Notes: generated by a model from the sequence alone, not told the origin. Counted from the first letter of the stretch, positions 1-13,657 are shown. The stretch: 64,000 bases of DNA from Ilex aquifolium (GCA_951799425.1 OX637409.1:8769960-8833959); one strand, 5' to 3'. A program made the numbers and translations.

Positions 1-631
1 TAGAGTAAATGGTAGTTTAAGAGGTTTGAAGTGGAGTGGATGCTCAAGCCAACAGTGGGGGTTGAAATTCAAAAGATATTGGCTCTTAACCATGCCGTAT
101 CTGAAAAAAGAAGATTGTATCCATTGCACAAGGTTACTGTTATAGCGGGTCTAAGAGAGGTCTGTGGTAGGCAGTCTTACCCTGATTTTGGAGTGGCTGA
201 TTCCCGCACGCAAGATCGGTGATGCATCATTGGAGCGGATGAGCACATGCCATCGTTTTGGGTCCAGCCTCTCATATCCTGTCAAATTTCACTAACAATA
301 TTTCCCTTAGTTTATTCTGACAGACTGACATTGAGCTAGTTTTCGCAAAAGTGTGTATGTGTGTTCGGCTGTTTTGGTGGCTTCTTCCCCTTTTTTATTT
401 TGTTTATGGGTTTTTGGGTCGGTGGTTTGGATTATTTTCTATTAGGCTTTTTGGCAAAATCTGGTTGTCAAGTGCTGCCTCTTGTCTTTTCAGGATCATA
501 TTCACTGCAAAAAGGGTATTATTTCGTATCACAATTGTATTCTGAATTTACCTCAATCTTATGTTCAGTCTTTTATATTGTACAATGCAAAGTGTGTAGC
601 TTATTAACTGCAAATGTCTACTGTGTTGAAG
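1..631 (+). other. LTN1: LTN1 copy A, intron sequence upstream of the first visible exon
   Basis: No exon is recognisable here. The stretch matches 57538-58166 of copy B nearly base for base, from the first bases of the window, so the LTN1 duplication continues to the left of the window. A 63-residue open frame at 31-222 has a near-identical partner at 57567-57758, but it resembles no part of Listerin and lies within what must be intron in copy B. The intron ends at the AG at 630-631. Confidence 0.6.
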
Positions 632-3600
632 GAATCCAAGAATCAAAAATTTGTTGCTTTAATTGACGAGCTTATATCCAAAGTTGGGTTTGATAGAGTT
701 GTTGCTGGGTCTGTTTCACACACTCTCCCGTCTTCAAATAAGGAGCCAACTAACGAACTGACAACCTCTCAATCTCATTATTCTCGTGCCTGGCTTGCTG
801 CTGAAATGTTGTGCACGTGGAAATGGCATGGTGGGAGTGCTATTAGTTCTTTCATACCTGTACTGAGGGCGTACGCAACGAGTGAAAAGTACTCGCCAGA
901 GGACGGCTTGTTAGATTCTATTGCCACCATTTTGCTTGACGGTGCTCTTGTCCAAGAGCCAATTGGTGAATCCAATCTATATCCTATTTCATGTGATGAA
1001 GTGGAGAATATTGAAGAACCCTTTTTGAGAGCTCTTGTATTATTGTTGTCTTTCCTCTTTAGAGATAATATATGGGGAAAGGACAAAGCTACTTTCTTAT
1101 TTAAACTGCTTCTAAATAAACTTTTTGTTGGTGAGGCCATGAACTTGAATTGTTTGAGGATTCTTCCCCCAATTATGGGTGTTCTTATTAGACCACTGAG
1201 CATTGGATCCAGTAAAGATGTTCAACCTGATTCTTTTGGGGAAAAAGAGTTGCATGATACAATTACGGACTGGCTCCGGAGAATTCTGTCATTCCCACAT
1301 TTAAATGCATGGCAAACAGGAAAAGGTAAACAAAAGCTGACTTCAATTAATGGTAGATATTTGTAACTGATACAATGTAAGTTTTACAATATATGGCTGT
1401 GGTTGACCCAAGAGCTTGTCAGCACTTCAACAATCCACCCATAACTTCTTTATGGATCTTTATGTGAGATGGTATAAAGACCTTAGTTACATTTCCAGTA
1501 TTCCAACCCTAGCTTCTAGACCTAGGGTATTGGAGCATCAAGTAGCTAAATCTACTTCCTCACTAATTTCATACTCGCAGCAAAGGGCCATTGGTGGTTG
1601 TTCTTTCAGTTTCTTCTATTTTTATGTCGTGTCTTTTTTTGTTTGTATTTTTTTCAATGTTCCGCTCTTGTTGCTATAATCTGATTTTATCTTGCAGATA
1701 TGGAAAATTGGTTTCTGTTGATTATTTCCTGTTATCCCATAAGTGCAACGGGTGTCATGAAAGAGTTGAACCAGGAGAGATATATCAGCTCTGTGGAGAA
1801 AGCACTTCTGCTTGAATTATTTCGGAAGCAGAGACATAACGCTGGTTCATTAGCTGCAGTTAATAAGCTGCCTGTAGTACAGATTTTGTTATCAAAGTTA
1901 ATTTTAGTTGCAGTTGCATATTGCTGGAAGGAATTTGTTGAAGATGATTGGGAGTTTGTTCTATATTATCTGAGACGGTGGACTGAAGCTGCAGTTGTAA
2001 CCATGGAGGAAGTTGCTGAAAATGTGAATGATGCTATCACAAACAGCTCCACCTCTAGTGATTTGGAAGTTATTCTAAAGAAGCTTGAGCATGCTGTGCT
2101 GGTTTCAAACCCTTCTCCTATGAAACTTGCAAGAAATGCTCTGATTACATTTTCGGCATTTCGTGGACTTGTTGGACAGAATAACAAAGGAGATGCAGAG
2201 AATTCGAATCCCTTGAGGACTGAGAGATGGGACCTCATCAAAGATCGAATTCTAGAAGGCATTCTTCGTCTATTCTTTTCCACTGGTGTTGCTGAGGCAA
2301 TGGCAAGTTCCTGCAGCCACGAGGCTTCATCTATTATAGCATCCTCCCGACTTGATCAACTTCACTTCTGGGATTTAGTTGCTTCTAGTGTTGTGGAGTC
2401 CTCTTCAAATGCTAGAGATAAGGCTGTAAAATCAGTTGAAATTTGGGGGCTAAGCAAAGGGCCAATTAGCTCTTTGTATGCCATCCTCTTTTCCTCCAAA
2501 CCAGTTCCTTCTTTGCAGTTTGCTGCTTATGTCATTCTGTCGACAGAACCTGTATCACACTTGGCATTTGTAAGAGAGAGCACAGCGTGTTTCACGGATG
2601 GGCATACTGATGGTAACCAGGATTCTTGTCGTATTGACTTATCTTTTGAAGAAAATGTTCATCTGAGGGAGGAAATTTCTTTCATGCTTGAAAAATTACC
2701 TTATGAGATTCTTGAAATGGATTTGGTGGCACCTGAACGGGTAATTAATGTTTAGAGCAGTAGTAATATTTTTACTTGATAGGGTATGATGATTGAAGTC
2801 ATATGATACTGATCACTACTACAAATTTCAGGTGAATGTATTCCTTGCTTGGTCTTTGTTTCTGTCACATCTACTATCCTTGCCGTCGTCATCATCTGCA
2901 AGTGAGAGATTGATTCAATGTATACAAGATTCTGCTAATTCAACAATATTGGATTGCCTTTTCCAGCATATTCCAGTGGAACTGTTCATGGTTCCCAGCT
3001 TAAGGAAGAAAGAATTGGAACCTCCCCCCGGGGTATCAGAAGCTGCAACTGCGGCAACACATGCCATCACAACCAGTTCAGTGCTGTTTTATGTTGAATC
3101 TCTGTGGCCTGTTGGACCAGAGAAAATGGCCTCACTTGCTGGTGCAATATATGGTCTGATGCTTCGCATTCTCCCTGCTTATGTTCGAGGATGGTTTACT
3201 GATATACGTGATCGTTCAATATCATCTGCGATCGAGTCTTTCACAAAAGCATGGTGTAGCCCACCTTTAATCACAAATGAACTATCACAGGTTTGCGTAA
3301 CTCCACTCTTTGGACCCCTGAACCCACCCTCTTATTGCTGCTGTACACTTTAACACTGTTATAGCAGCTTAGCCTTGTTGTCAATTATTTATCTTGTGAA
3401 AGATGCCCGTTATTGGATCTCATATCTGCCCTATTTCTTTCTGTGAATGCTTCATGGAATTACTGTGGAATTTTCTGAATGCAGATCAAGAAAGCCAGTT
3501 TTGCTGATGAAAACTTTTCAGTTAGTGTAAGCAAATCAGCCAATGAGGTTATTGCGACCTATACAAAGGACGAGACAGGAATGGATTTAGTAATTCGTCT

Positions 3601-5484
3601 TCCTGCATCTTACCCACTACGACCTGTGGAGGTAGATTGTACAAGGACCCTTGGCATTAGTGAATTGAAGCAGAGGAAATGGTTAATGTCAATGATGTCA
3701 TTTGTTCGCAATCAGGTATTTTCCTATAGGCATCAGTTGGATGAGCATGTATTGTGTGTCATGTTTATCTCTTTTCAGCTATGCAAAGGTCCGATGCACT
3801 GCAAAAATTTTCTAATTCATGAAATAACCTGATTATGGTGATTCATGTGGACCCATTAAGGCTTCAGCATGCATGGAAGATGGGTTAGAGAATGAGAGAA
3901 CAATTATGATAAGAGAATGGGGATTTAGCATAGTTTTAAAACCCTACCGGAACATGAACCCATGAAAGTAACCGGTTCAATGGGTCAATGGTTCAACCGG
4001 TTCAATGGGTCAATGGTTCAACTGTTGAGTCACTTGTCGGACCGGTAATATAATAAAAAAATAGAAATAATTATTAATGATAATAAATAGGATAAAAAAT
4101 CACAATAATTATATAAATAACATGTTTAATGTATATTAGATCAAACAAAAACTCAAAAATCATCAAACACGTATCCAATGCAAATGAAAATAATTAAAAA
4201 CCCATGTTCAAATTGAATGCACAACTCAAATTTAGAGAGATACTCTCATATGTGGAACAGATCCCATAGATCAAACTCCAATATGTTAATCAGAGATGTA
4301 ATATAGCATTCTAACTGCTCACTAGATTGCACAGAAGACAAAGGTAGGGCCCTAATGGTAATTCCAATAATCCACCATCTTGGCCATCTGATCCACCTAA
4401 CCAACTACTGGAGAGAGAGAGAGTGGGAGATGTACCTGTTGGCTGCTGTAGTGTTGTGTAAAGTGAATGTCGCAGAGTCCTCTCACTCTTGCTTTCGTAG
4501 TTAGCTCGACAAATGGAAAATTAGGACATTTTTGGCCCAAAAACTTGGTTTTTATAGTACTTTACTTGACCTGTCTGGTTTGTGAAAATCCGTCCAGTTT
4601 GAACGATTTAGTAAAAAACTGCCCGGTTTAGCGGGTTATAAATGATTCTTTTGCTCAACCGATCTAATATGATAACCAGCCCAGTTTGGCCTCCGGTTCA
4701 CCAGGTCAACCCGTGGGGCCGAGCCAGGTTTTAAAACAGTGGGTTTTAGTGCAAAGGCAAAGTGAATTTGGGTGCATAGTCGGAAGGAAAGCCTAAAACC
4801 AAAACTAATTGGTGAGTTATAGAATGTTTGGATTAGAGAATAGTACAATCTCGAGGCGAACAAATCCTTTCTAAGCTCGGGAAAGAAAACCTAGCCCAGC
4901 TTTCTTTCCATGCCATTAATAACTGCCAGATTCTCAATAGGGCTGGCTAGCCCTTCAAGAGATCCTTCCGTCTAGTTGAAGTCCACAACCTATGTGTCTG
5001 TATGCAACAAGCACTGTTTCTCAAATAGGGTCAAGCCCTGTTTCTTTCCTATGCATTGTTAGATCTCCGGTGCTTTTTCAACCTTGTTTTGAGTACTTTG
5101 GTTTCACAGGAATGTTGCAGGACTTGATCTAGTCAAGAAGTATACTTTTTGAATGACCTCTAACCGATTCTCATAATCTTTTTGGCTCTAGTTGATTTTG
5201 AACAATCTAGTACGCAGGCTAGGCGCTGATAATCTTGTTTTACTTGCATGATACAGAATGGAGCCCTAGCTGAAGCAATACGTACATGGAAGAGCAATTT
5301 TGACAAGGAATTTGAAGGTGTTGAGGAGTGCCCAATCTGTTATAGTTTCATCCACACTGCAAACCATAGCCTTCCCCGGCTTGCTTGCAAGACCTGCAAG
5401 CACAAGTTCCATTCAGCCTGCCTATATAAGTGGTTCTCAACTTCTCACAAGTCAACTTGCCCCTTGTGCCAGTCTCCATTTTGA
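632..5484 (+). CDS. LTN1: E3 ubiquitin-protein ligase Listerin, C-terminal 884 residues, copy A (5' part outside window)
   Basis: Listerin binds 60S subunits with stalled peptidyl-tRNA and ubiquitinates the nascent chain (ribosome-associated quality control, cytosol). Visible exons: 632-1325, 1698-2740, 2832-3290, 3485-3715, 5257-5484. All have GT-AG borders and join in one frame with no stop before TGA at 5484. The first three encode helical HEAT-like repeat sequence very close to plant Listerin as I know it (motifs [39 protein letters not shown]). Exon 4 gives the RWD-like part ([31 protein letters not shown]). The last exon gives a C4HC3 RING with ECPIC, ACKTC, HKFH, SAC and CPLCQSPF at the C terminus. 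The 5' half (ribosome-binding N terminus) is not in the window. This is the copy most likely to be functional, because copy B has several frame breaks in the same exons. Confidence 0.93.
3933..4737. repeat. MITE-like element in the last LTN1 intron (copy A)
   Basis: An 805-bp non-coding block inside the intron 3716-5256. It is bounded by inverted GTTTTAAAAC at 3933 and 4728-4737, with subterminal ACCGGTTCAA/GGTTGAACC-type repeats. No open frame of note and no clear target duplication. The same element sits at the same place in copy B (61452-62214), so it was present before the gene was duplicated. Family unknown. Confidence 0.5.
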
Positions 5485-8400
5485 TCTCAACATTTGAAGG
5501 CATAATATTTGTTTGTAACTGGAATTACTGGGGACTTGGACTTGAGTTCGGGGTTTGACTGCAACTTGGCACTCTGAGCTAAAAGCCGCCAAGATGACTG
5601 AATTGAATGAGTTGGGGTGTACATTAGCAAAACAAGCTGTAAGCTCTCTCTCTCTCTCTCTCTCCAAGTCCTACTATTGTTGTGCACTTCTATGGTCAAT
5701 GAAGTTTGGTTAGTGTGTTAAAATGACCAGTGAAGCACACGAAGCTTGGGCTGTCCCCTGTATCCCTGACATTTTGAAATTGTTAGTTTGCTTTCATATT
5801 AATGATTCATATCGAGTTGACGGATCCTAATATGTTTCAAGTATATTGATCGACTTCCTTAGTCATGTTTTAGAATTCCCCTAGCCTGTGTTAACAGAGG
5901 TATACACGTGCACTTTTTGAGATCTTGGTAAATTTCTGCAGATTCATACTAATTGGGAAATATTTATATTCTGAAAAGCAGCATTTGATGGGGTGTTGTT
6001 TCAGACTGCCTGAGAAGAAATTTACTGGTGGAAAAGGATATTACCCACGGCCCGTCCTAATGCAAGGTGTTATGAGGTTGGATAAGACCTTATCTTTGGC
6101 ATAATTATCACACGGGCTATGCTCAACCTTGAACCTTCACATGCTTGGGAACTTGAGTTTATCTATGTGTACCATAAAAAAATATATCGAGAGAGAGCTG
6201 CATTCAATGGGAGCCACCAGCATACAAATCTTGAACTAAACGAGTGGCCACTGGGACCATTTGACCTGCAGGTTGGTGCAGGTTTTGAGCACCAAAAAAA
6301 ATAAATTTGAGGTTTAAAAAAGATGGATTTTAGATTTTGGTCTATTTCCTTCACAGTGCAGATATTCTGGTTTGGCAAACATATACTGGCAGAGTAGCAG
6401 GACCTTGTATGATGTGGATCGGGCATGGGTAAGATCTTTTTTTTGGTCATGCCTGTAGGCAACTTCAGATGTGTAAATAGCATTGATTTAACTTTGAGTG
6501 ATTTTGCATGGTAAAGTTCAAACCTTGTTAAAAAGTTCATCCGAGTTATATATGGAATTATTTGACGTTGCGATCTTTGTAACAGCATAGTAATTATCTT
6601 ATACATTGAAATCCATGAGCTGCTGAAGTGATAACAGATTTTTCCTATGCATTAACCGCAAAAAAAAAAAGAGAGAGAAATAAAAGGAGCATGAAAACCC
6701 CATAGTACCTTAATATACATGTCAATAACAAATCGTGTCGTGTCACTCTCAGTCGTATTATTTTTATATTGGGTAACTTTTAGTACGTGTCAATAAAAAA
6801 TTATTTAATTTCACAACTCTTATAATACTATTTAAAAAATTAAAAAAACTTAAAAAATTATTATTTTTTGTCTACAATATTCGTTAAATAATTATCTTCT
6901 ATCTATAGTACTCATTAATCGTATTATTCTTATCGAATCTTAATTTGATCAATTTATTACTTGTGTCAACTAATCGTTTTTATTTTTGAATTTTGTGTCG
7001 GGTCAAGTTCGTGTTAATGGATAAAATTGACAGTGACACCCCTAACCGCATGAAAGGGAATAAGACAGAATATCTTCTTCCAGCTTTCCTCTGAAAATGC
7101 TTTGCGACGTACTAGTTTTTTCTGCCTTAGTTGCAGAATGCAGACTCTTAAATTACTAAAGAACATAATTGTATGCTTGCAAGTGAATACCTCTGGCACT
7201 CAGCAATGTATTATATTCCATAAAAAAGTAGCGACGTTATGAATAGCAGCACTTGCAAAGAGTGTTAAATCAACTCAACTCTAGCAATAATTATTATTTT
7301 GGGTCAGCTTTCTAGAAAACTATACATCAAGAGTTAACTCCCAACATTTGCGGTCCATGAAATCCAACATGCATTTTTCTTGCTAATTTAAAACCCAAAG
7401 CCTTACAAATGGGGCCAAATTGTCTCACTACTAAATGATTTCATGAACCATTACAGAAGTACTAAGTCAATAACAGGGAGATACTTTCAGCTACCATGAG
7501 CACTCTCTTATTCTTGTAAGTTCCTCATCACTGACCACACAATTTTCCGAGGGATATGGAACTGAGCAATTGTGAAGAATCCCCTGGAGCTATGATATTA
7601 ATTGGAAAGAGCTACCCCACATTTTGACTACCAAACACCAACTAATCAAGTACTTTCGAAGCATACCTGAGTTAATAATGGCAAACAGGGGCAGCTTCAT
7701 CCAAATATTTGAAGCAAGGAAAATTCATGAGAGCGTCCATGGGAACATCAGGTCAGGTAAGTCTTTAGATACTGCAGTTGAATGAGAGAGAGCATGCACC
7801 ATCATGTCATTATGTATCATAGACTTAAATGCATTCACCTGCGTATGACATATACAACAATACAAGTGACTATCATGTAATGCTAGATATCACAGTTCCA
7901 AAAAGCCAAGAAGCTTGCCCAAGAACACTTAAGACAAGTGTGAAATAGAAAAAGTGAAACAAAATAAGTGAATTAAAGAGAGGAAATAAATTGAACAAGA
8001 GTTAGTTAGAGTCTTGTTTCTCCAAGCAATAATATCACCACAGTCGGAGCATTGACATTCGCGAGACGTCTACAAATATTTAACTGGAGAGATTGACCAC
8101 TCAAGAGCACCTCACGCTTTGCTCATACCGTACTGTCGCTCACCCAAGCACATTGGTGAAGCAAATAAGCTATAGAGTCGGACATTGCTGAATCAAAACA
8201 AATCAAAGTCAAACACTTTCCCCTTTCGTGACTTGGTCATACAGTAAGATAAAAATACTTTCAGTTTTTTTTTTTTCAATTCATTCTTCAGACAAGTTCG
8301 AACAGGAGACATGCCACATGGGTAAAGGGTGTAAAAAGTGGGTCTCCAAAACCTACCGAGTTATTCTAATATGCCCCAGCAATCAAAAGCCGATGTCTGC

Positions 8401-10034
8401 TCATAAGCTTGAACTGTCCAACAAAAAATTTCAGAAGTTATAGTTTTCAAACTGCAATTTCAATCTTTGCTGGCTTGGTCATGACCATCCACTGCTTTAC
8501 AAAGGTGTGATATAAGTTTTCTTTAATAGAATTCTGTTAAGAATTTTGTATTGAGGGTGATAGTTGAAGTCTGCACAACAAAGAACGCCTGTTTTAGATG
8601 AATATGCCAAAAAAAAAAAAACAAGGAATCCAATATCATTTCCAATTCACTTGCAGAGAATAAGCTAGTTACCAATCCAATTTAAAAGCATCACATCCAG
8701 CTGACAAACAAACAAACAGAACCAAACCGACCAAAAAAATAAAAAGTAAGTTAGGCTGACCGTAATATAGTTTTTTCATGGATACTTAAAGTGTCAACAG
8801 AAAGGATTGCAATTGAGAATACCAATCACCTACGGTCCAACCCACCCACCCACACGAGTAAATTTTGGGTTTAACAGTTACACCATCGTCACGGTGTCAC
8901 CAACCAATAACAAACCTACAAGTAGACAAAGTGAACCCGACTTCTTTACAGATGGTGGTTATTTCCTACATGGACATGGTAGTTACTAAATTAAACGGAG
9001 TCTACTTGCTTACATGTTGGTTTATTATTGGTTGTTGACACCACGTGACAATGATGATGTAATGTCACCGTTAAATTCAATATTTTTGGCACAAACATGG
9101 ACATGTAACAATGAAATGTCTAGACGTAAGACTAGAATTCCCGAAAATAAAGAATCCAAAGTCATAAAACATCTCGCATACGGAACTACTGGAATAAACC
9201 AAGAATTCAGCTAACCGTTGCAAGTTCTCTAGCATGAATAGGCCGGCAAGAACGAGCAGTGACTGGCTCCTCATATCACTGAAGGTAAACTAGTTATTGG
9301 ACTGTGGAGTGACTGACTGACTCTCACTTGATCAATTGCAACAAGGACAGGTATATCTTTCACTACCACCCCCAACAGAAGCATGTATGGAAGTGAGGCA
9401 GATATATTTTCTCCTTACAAATCAAAATTAGCAAAGAGAATCTGAAATATGAAATTAGCAGCCAAATGAAGTGCAGACACTCGTTTTTCTCTATTTCTTT
9501 AATTTTTTTCTTCTCTTTTTCAATGTCTGCCTACGTTCCTGTATCACACATTAATCTCTGAAAATAAAATATGTCAGATTACCTGCATCAGATCTCTTGA
9601 CAGGAATATTCTCTTTCCTTTTTTCCTTGTTCAGTTTTACTAAATTTGTCCTGGAGCGAGGAGTGTATGGTTTGTGTCATTAAGACAAGTGAACAGCCGT
9701 AGAGACTATTTACCGCAGTTAAGCGCATTCTTTGAAGAAAGTATAGCATAGTACACAGCTCACTCAATAATGTTGATGCCAAAACTTTTAGCTCATCTAC
9801 CATTTTAAGTTCTCAAAATAAATCTATTGTGGTTGAGATGAAATCCATTACTAATTTCAGGGTAATAGCAAGTAGGGTAAATGCAGAAGACACACCAAGC
9901 CCAGGGGTAGTGGACTTGTACAGTTCCAGACATGCTCAAGTACCAACTTCCAGCATTGGATTATCTAATTAGTTTCTACTATACGTAAGGAAACAAATAG
10001 GCCCTCTCTTGTTCACTATATGATAGATTATAGG
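5485..10034. other. 3' flank of LTN1 copy A and non-coding intergenic DNA
   Basis: From 5485 to about 6600 this is the 3' UTR and flank of LTN1. It matches 62963-64000 beside copy B, including the CT-rich run near 5645. After that I see AT-rich sequence with short poly-A and poly-T runs and no recognisable gene. Open frames here are 60-147 codons with no familiar motif. Confidence 0.6.
8864..9085. repeat. Foldback (inverted-repeat) element, MITE candidate
   Basis: The left arm (about 8864-8918) reads TTGGGTTTAACAGTTACACC and continues through a region rich in CACC and CAATAA. The reverse complement of about 9023-9083 is similar over some 55 bp (TTTAACGGTGACATTAC, then CACGTGGTGTCAACAACCAA). 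The arms flank about 100 bp of non-coding sequence. I did not find a certain target duplication. Confidence 0.4.
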
Positions 10035-10696
10035 GGTATGACAAAATCTCTGAATCATATCATATTAGAAAATTAAGCCAAGTCTTGCTGGAGAACATTT
10101 GCTGCCTGAACAGGGGCTATTCCAAAAACCAGTTTGGGAGTTTTTATAGAAAAATCTTCCATGAGTCCAGGGCCGGCCCAATAGAAAAGCCACTTAAATA
10201 ACTGTTTAGGTCCCAAAAAAAAGAGGACCCCCAAATAATAAGTATAATCTTTAACTGTAATTTAAACTGGCCCAAAAATTTTGGTTTAAAGGGCCTAATC
10301 TAATAGAAATTCTTACAAGACCTAGATTAAAACAAAGGCCCAATTCACATCTCTCTCTCACTTTGTCCAACGGTTAAAACTTAGGGTGATTTAGAAGCCG
10401 GTACAATTTTTTAGACTTATTTATGTAAAAGTACAACACAAAAACTTATTTGGGGTAAAATACATATTTTTAAAAAATGACATTATTGCCATTCGGTAAA
10501 GTGCTGATGGGTAGAAACCATTTGTATTCCTACCTAAAATTTTGGCTACAATCAAGTAATGAGAGTTTAAAAATTAGGGGCTTTAATTATCTAATCCCTT
10601 ATTCTTCGTCAAAAGGGATTCTTCATCTTCTACGGTCAAATAATGCCATAACTATGATTGTTCATCATCCAAAAAAAAAAAGAGAAATACGATAGT
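10035..10696. repeat. Duplicated segment, unit 1 left part, with CAGGGCCGGCCC terminus
   Basis: 10035-10380 matches 24557-24893 at roughly 93-95% by eye, including about 130 bp of flank before a CAGGGCCGGCCC terminus at 10168. The unit is then broken at 10697 by a Tat-like Gypsy element and resumes at 21689. A related terminus in inverse orientation is at 30821-30832. No coding sequence. Confidence 0.6.
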
Positions 10697-11559
10697 TGAT
10701 GATGCACAAAATTGTCTTTGGCAAGATCAACAGTCAAGTATGAATAGTGATGCAATTAACGAGTAATTATCGAGCAATCAATGGCAATCAATGAATCAAA
10801 ACCATAAACAGAGAATTAACACAGGGATTTATAGTGGTTCGGTCTCGGATGACCTATGTCCACTCTCTGGAATGACAGCGATGGTCGGCGTTCTTTATTA
10901 ATGAATAAGGGTACTCCGGAGAGTTACAGTGTATTGAGGGAGAGAGACTTGGCGTAGAGAGACAAAGCTCTCGGTGGAAAGAGGGAGAGCAATGTGTAGA
11001 GGTATAGGAGGTGTGGTATGTGTAGATCATGAGATGAGATGTCTCTCCAAGTGGAGAGAGCTTACATTATATAGGTTTATTGAGGCGGTGAGTTGAGGCG
11101 GTCACCACTATTTTGGTAAGTGTAGTTATGGTAGGATTCCACCACTTTGGTAAGTACAAGTATGGTAGGATTTGATCTCCGGTGCGTATCCCAACATTTT
11201 CTCCCTCGTGCCCCTATTCCATCGGAGGTGGTGCTGAGATGGACTAAGCTTGATTTGGAGGTGGTCTTGAGATGGACTAAGCTTGATTTGGAGGAGACCT
11301 TCATGTAGTGAGGAGACAAAGGAGGAGGAGGGCTTGGACTGGGCAGGCGCCCCCATGGGCGGCGCCCACTTGGGCGTGCCCAGCCTGCTAGGCGCCCCCT
11401 TGGGCGTGGCCAAGGTGCCTCTCTCATGGGTGGTCACCCCTTGGTCCATGGGCTTGGATTTTGTGCTCTATATCCATTTGCAGCCGTAATTTGGGCTCTT
11501 CTTTGGGCTTTCTTGGTCCATATAAGTTGGGCTCGGCCTAGTCAATTTCGGACTCGTCA
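10697..11559 (-). repeat. 3' LTR of the Tat-like element (863 bp)
   Basis: Same termini as its partner. It differs mainly by a short internal tandem doubling around 11230-11290 (TAAGCTTGATTTGGAGG twice) and by rearrangement of the GGCGCCC-rich block at 11340-11420. Confidence 0.88.
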
Positions 11560-11572
11560 TTTGCCCCCCATG
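11560..11572 (-). promoter_or_regulatory. Polypurine tract of the Tat-like element
   Basis: Immediately before the 3' LTR on the minus strand lies ATGGGGGGCAAA, a purine run in the position expected for plus-strand priming. Confidence 0.65.
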
Positions 11573-11708
11573 CTCCAAGCTTCTGACTTCTATGAGAGGA
11601 AAATGTTGTGGGCATGTACTCTGGCTTTGCTCGGGTAGGCCTTTCCTTGCTCCCCACGGAACTCCTTCGTCTTCGGGAGACTCACTAAATTTTTTGATAT
11701 CAGATAAA

Positions 11709-11743
<35 letters not shown>

Positions 11744-12420
11744 GAGATACATACATATTTATATATAGAGATACATAGCCACTATTTTTGACTTTTCAAC
11801 TCTTCTCCTTTTTTTTTTTTTTTTTCTCTTGGCTTAGGCGCCACCTGACTCTCCTTCCTCTCTCTTTTTTTTTTTTCTTCCTTCCCCTAGCTTGGGCGTG
11901 GACACTGGGCGTGGGCTATTGTCTTCACTTTTTTTTTTCTTCTTTCTTCACTTGGGCGTGGGTACTGACCCTTCTCTTTTTTTTTTTTTTTTTTTTTTTG
12001 GGCGTGGACACTAACCCTTCCCTTTTTTTTTTTTTTCTTCTCCTTTCTTTGCCTTGGCTTGGGCGTCGCCCTCTTGGGCGTGAACACATTTTTTTTTTTT
12101 TTTGCCTTGGCTTGGGCGTCGCCCTCGTGGGCGTGGACATTCTTTTTTTTTTTTTGATGCAAAGTGAGGAGGGACTTTGGCGAGGCCATCCCCATGGGCG
12201 ACGCCAACACCTTCTTTGCTATGGACCCCTGTATGACATAAAATGTAAGGGGAGACTTGGTGGGTGGCTCCAGTTTGACAGGCGAGGCAGTAACATTGCA
12301 GGCGGTTTTGGGCGACACCAAGAGGTTGGCAGGGCGTCTTGGACGACAAGTCTTGCTATGGGTGGCGCCTCTCTGGTGATTAGCCATTGGCTGACCTTGT
12401 CTCTGATTACAGGCGTTCTG
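11573..12420. repeat. Low-complexity poly-T / GGGCGTGG-rich interior of the Tat-like element
   Basis: Contains an (AT)n run near 11710-11740 and seven or more T-runs of 10-23 bases (11805-12155) separated by short GC-rich blocks with CTTGGGCGTGG or GGGCGTCGCC. The long open frames here (both strands) simply read this repeat as Phe- or Lys-rich sequence and are not genes. Confidence 0.6.
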
Positions 12421-13657
12421 TTGATAGAGCGATGATGGAGACTCCTTGTGCTTTTAGGGTGGTGTCTTCTCCTCCTCCCAAGAGGGCGAGGTTTGATTCC
12501 CCCAGTGCTTCTCAGTTAAGGTCCGATGACTAGATTGCTTCCTGGGAGAAGGGACCCGGTGGTGCCCCCACTCTTTCCCAGACTGTGGCTCATGTGTGTA
12601 CCAGAGCTAACTGTTTTACTACTGTGGGAGTTGAGACTCCAATGCGGTCTTGCTACGGGGACTGCAGCCTGAGCTTCAAAAGTGTGCCTGACAAAAACAA
12701 TGTTATCCCAATATACAAATATTTAACATGATTACCTAGAGAGAGAGGTAGGCTGTTTGCATGAGAGCAAAGTCATTGTAGACGTCCCGTAGGAGGGCCG
12801 CATGAGCTGAGGCCGAGCTACTTTTAGTCTCGGAGGATGGCTGTCGTGGCAGACTACATAGGCCGAGCTACGTATAGTCTCGGGAGATGGCTGTTGTGGC
12901 AGAGGCTTACTAGGTGACTACTTGCGCGAGAGCAGAGTCATAGGCCGAGCTACGTATAGTCTCGAGAGATGGCTGCCGTAGCTGTAACACCCCAAAACAC
13001 ACCCTGGACGACATTACATTCTAAAACATTCACATCATGAGAGCACTAGAATAATCCATCAATAAATAAGACTTCATAAAGTCATCCATAAAATTTACAG
13101 CATTATCCCAAAAGAATAGACCAATTTTGGCCTTTACATTCCAAAAATCACATAATGTAGCGCAGCGGAAATAACAAAAGAAAACTACACTTTACAAGGT
13201 TCAAAATGAATATCCTAGTCTAGTACAAAAAGGAAAGGAGGTCGCTCTATGCGTCCACCTCGGGGTCCACGTTCCTTTCTACGGGAGCTTCCCAATGTCT
13301 CGGCTCGTCAGTTCCGAGCTCCTCCTCTAGACAAAGACCTGAAATATGTTGTTTGTAGGGGGTGAGCACGAAGCTAAGTAGCAACATTCCTCCCAAACTC
13401 TAACAAGGTTTATAAAAGCATATAAAATGGCCGGTCTCATTTCGCAAATAGCATATATAATCTTTGAAGTAAAACAGAGACATTTTAGTAGATCTCAAGT
13501 TTAAGGAACAACAGTAATTGAATGAATAAGTGAAACCACTATACAATTAGCAACCCATTTTCAAATATAATCCAGTCCACCATACACAGTTTCCAACAAT
13601 TCTTTCGGTAGGTGGCATACTTTAGGGTAACCTCCACCTCCGTTTAGATCGTCTTTG

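Noticed and set aside
778-1203. 141-codon minus-strand frame inside LTN1 copy A (and its twin at 58300-58725)
   Set aside because: Exact antisense shadow of a Listerin exon.
1416-1679. 87-codon frame between LTN1 exons (twin at 58938-59201)
   Set aside because: Lies in the intron 1326-1697 with good splice sites on both sides; not similar to Listerin.
11887-12435. Long open frames on both strands (Phe-rich plus, Lys-rich minus)
   Set aside because: They read poly-T/poly-A runs and GGGCGTGG repeats inside the Tat-like element.
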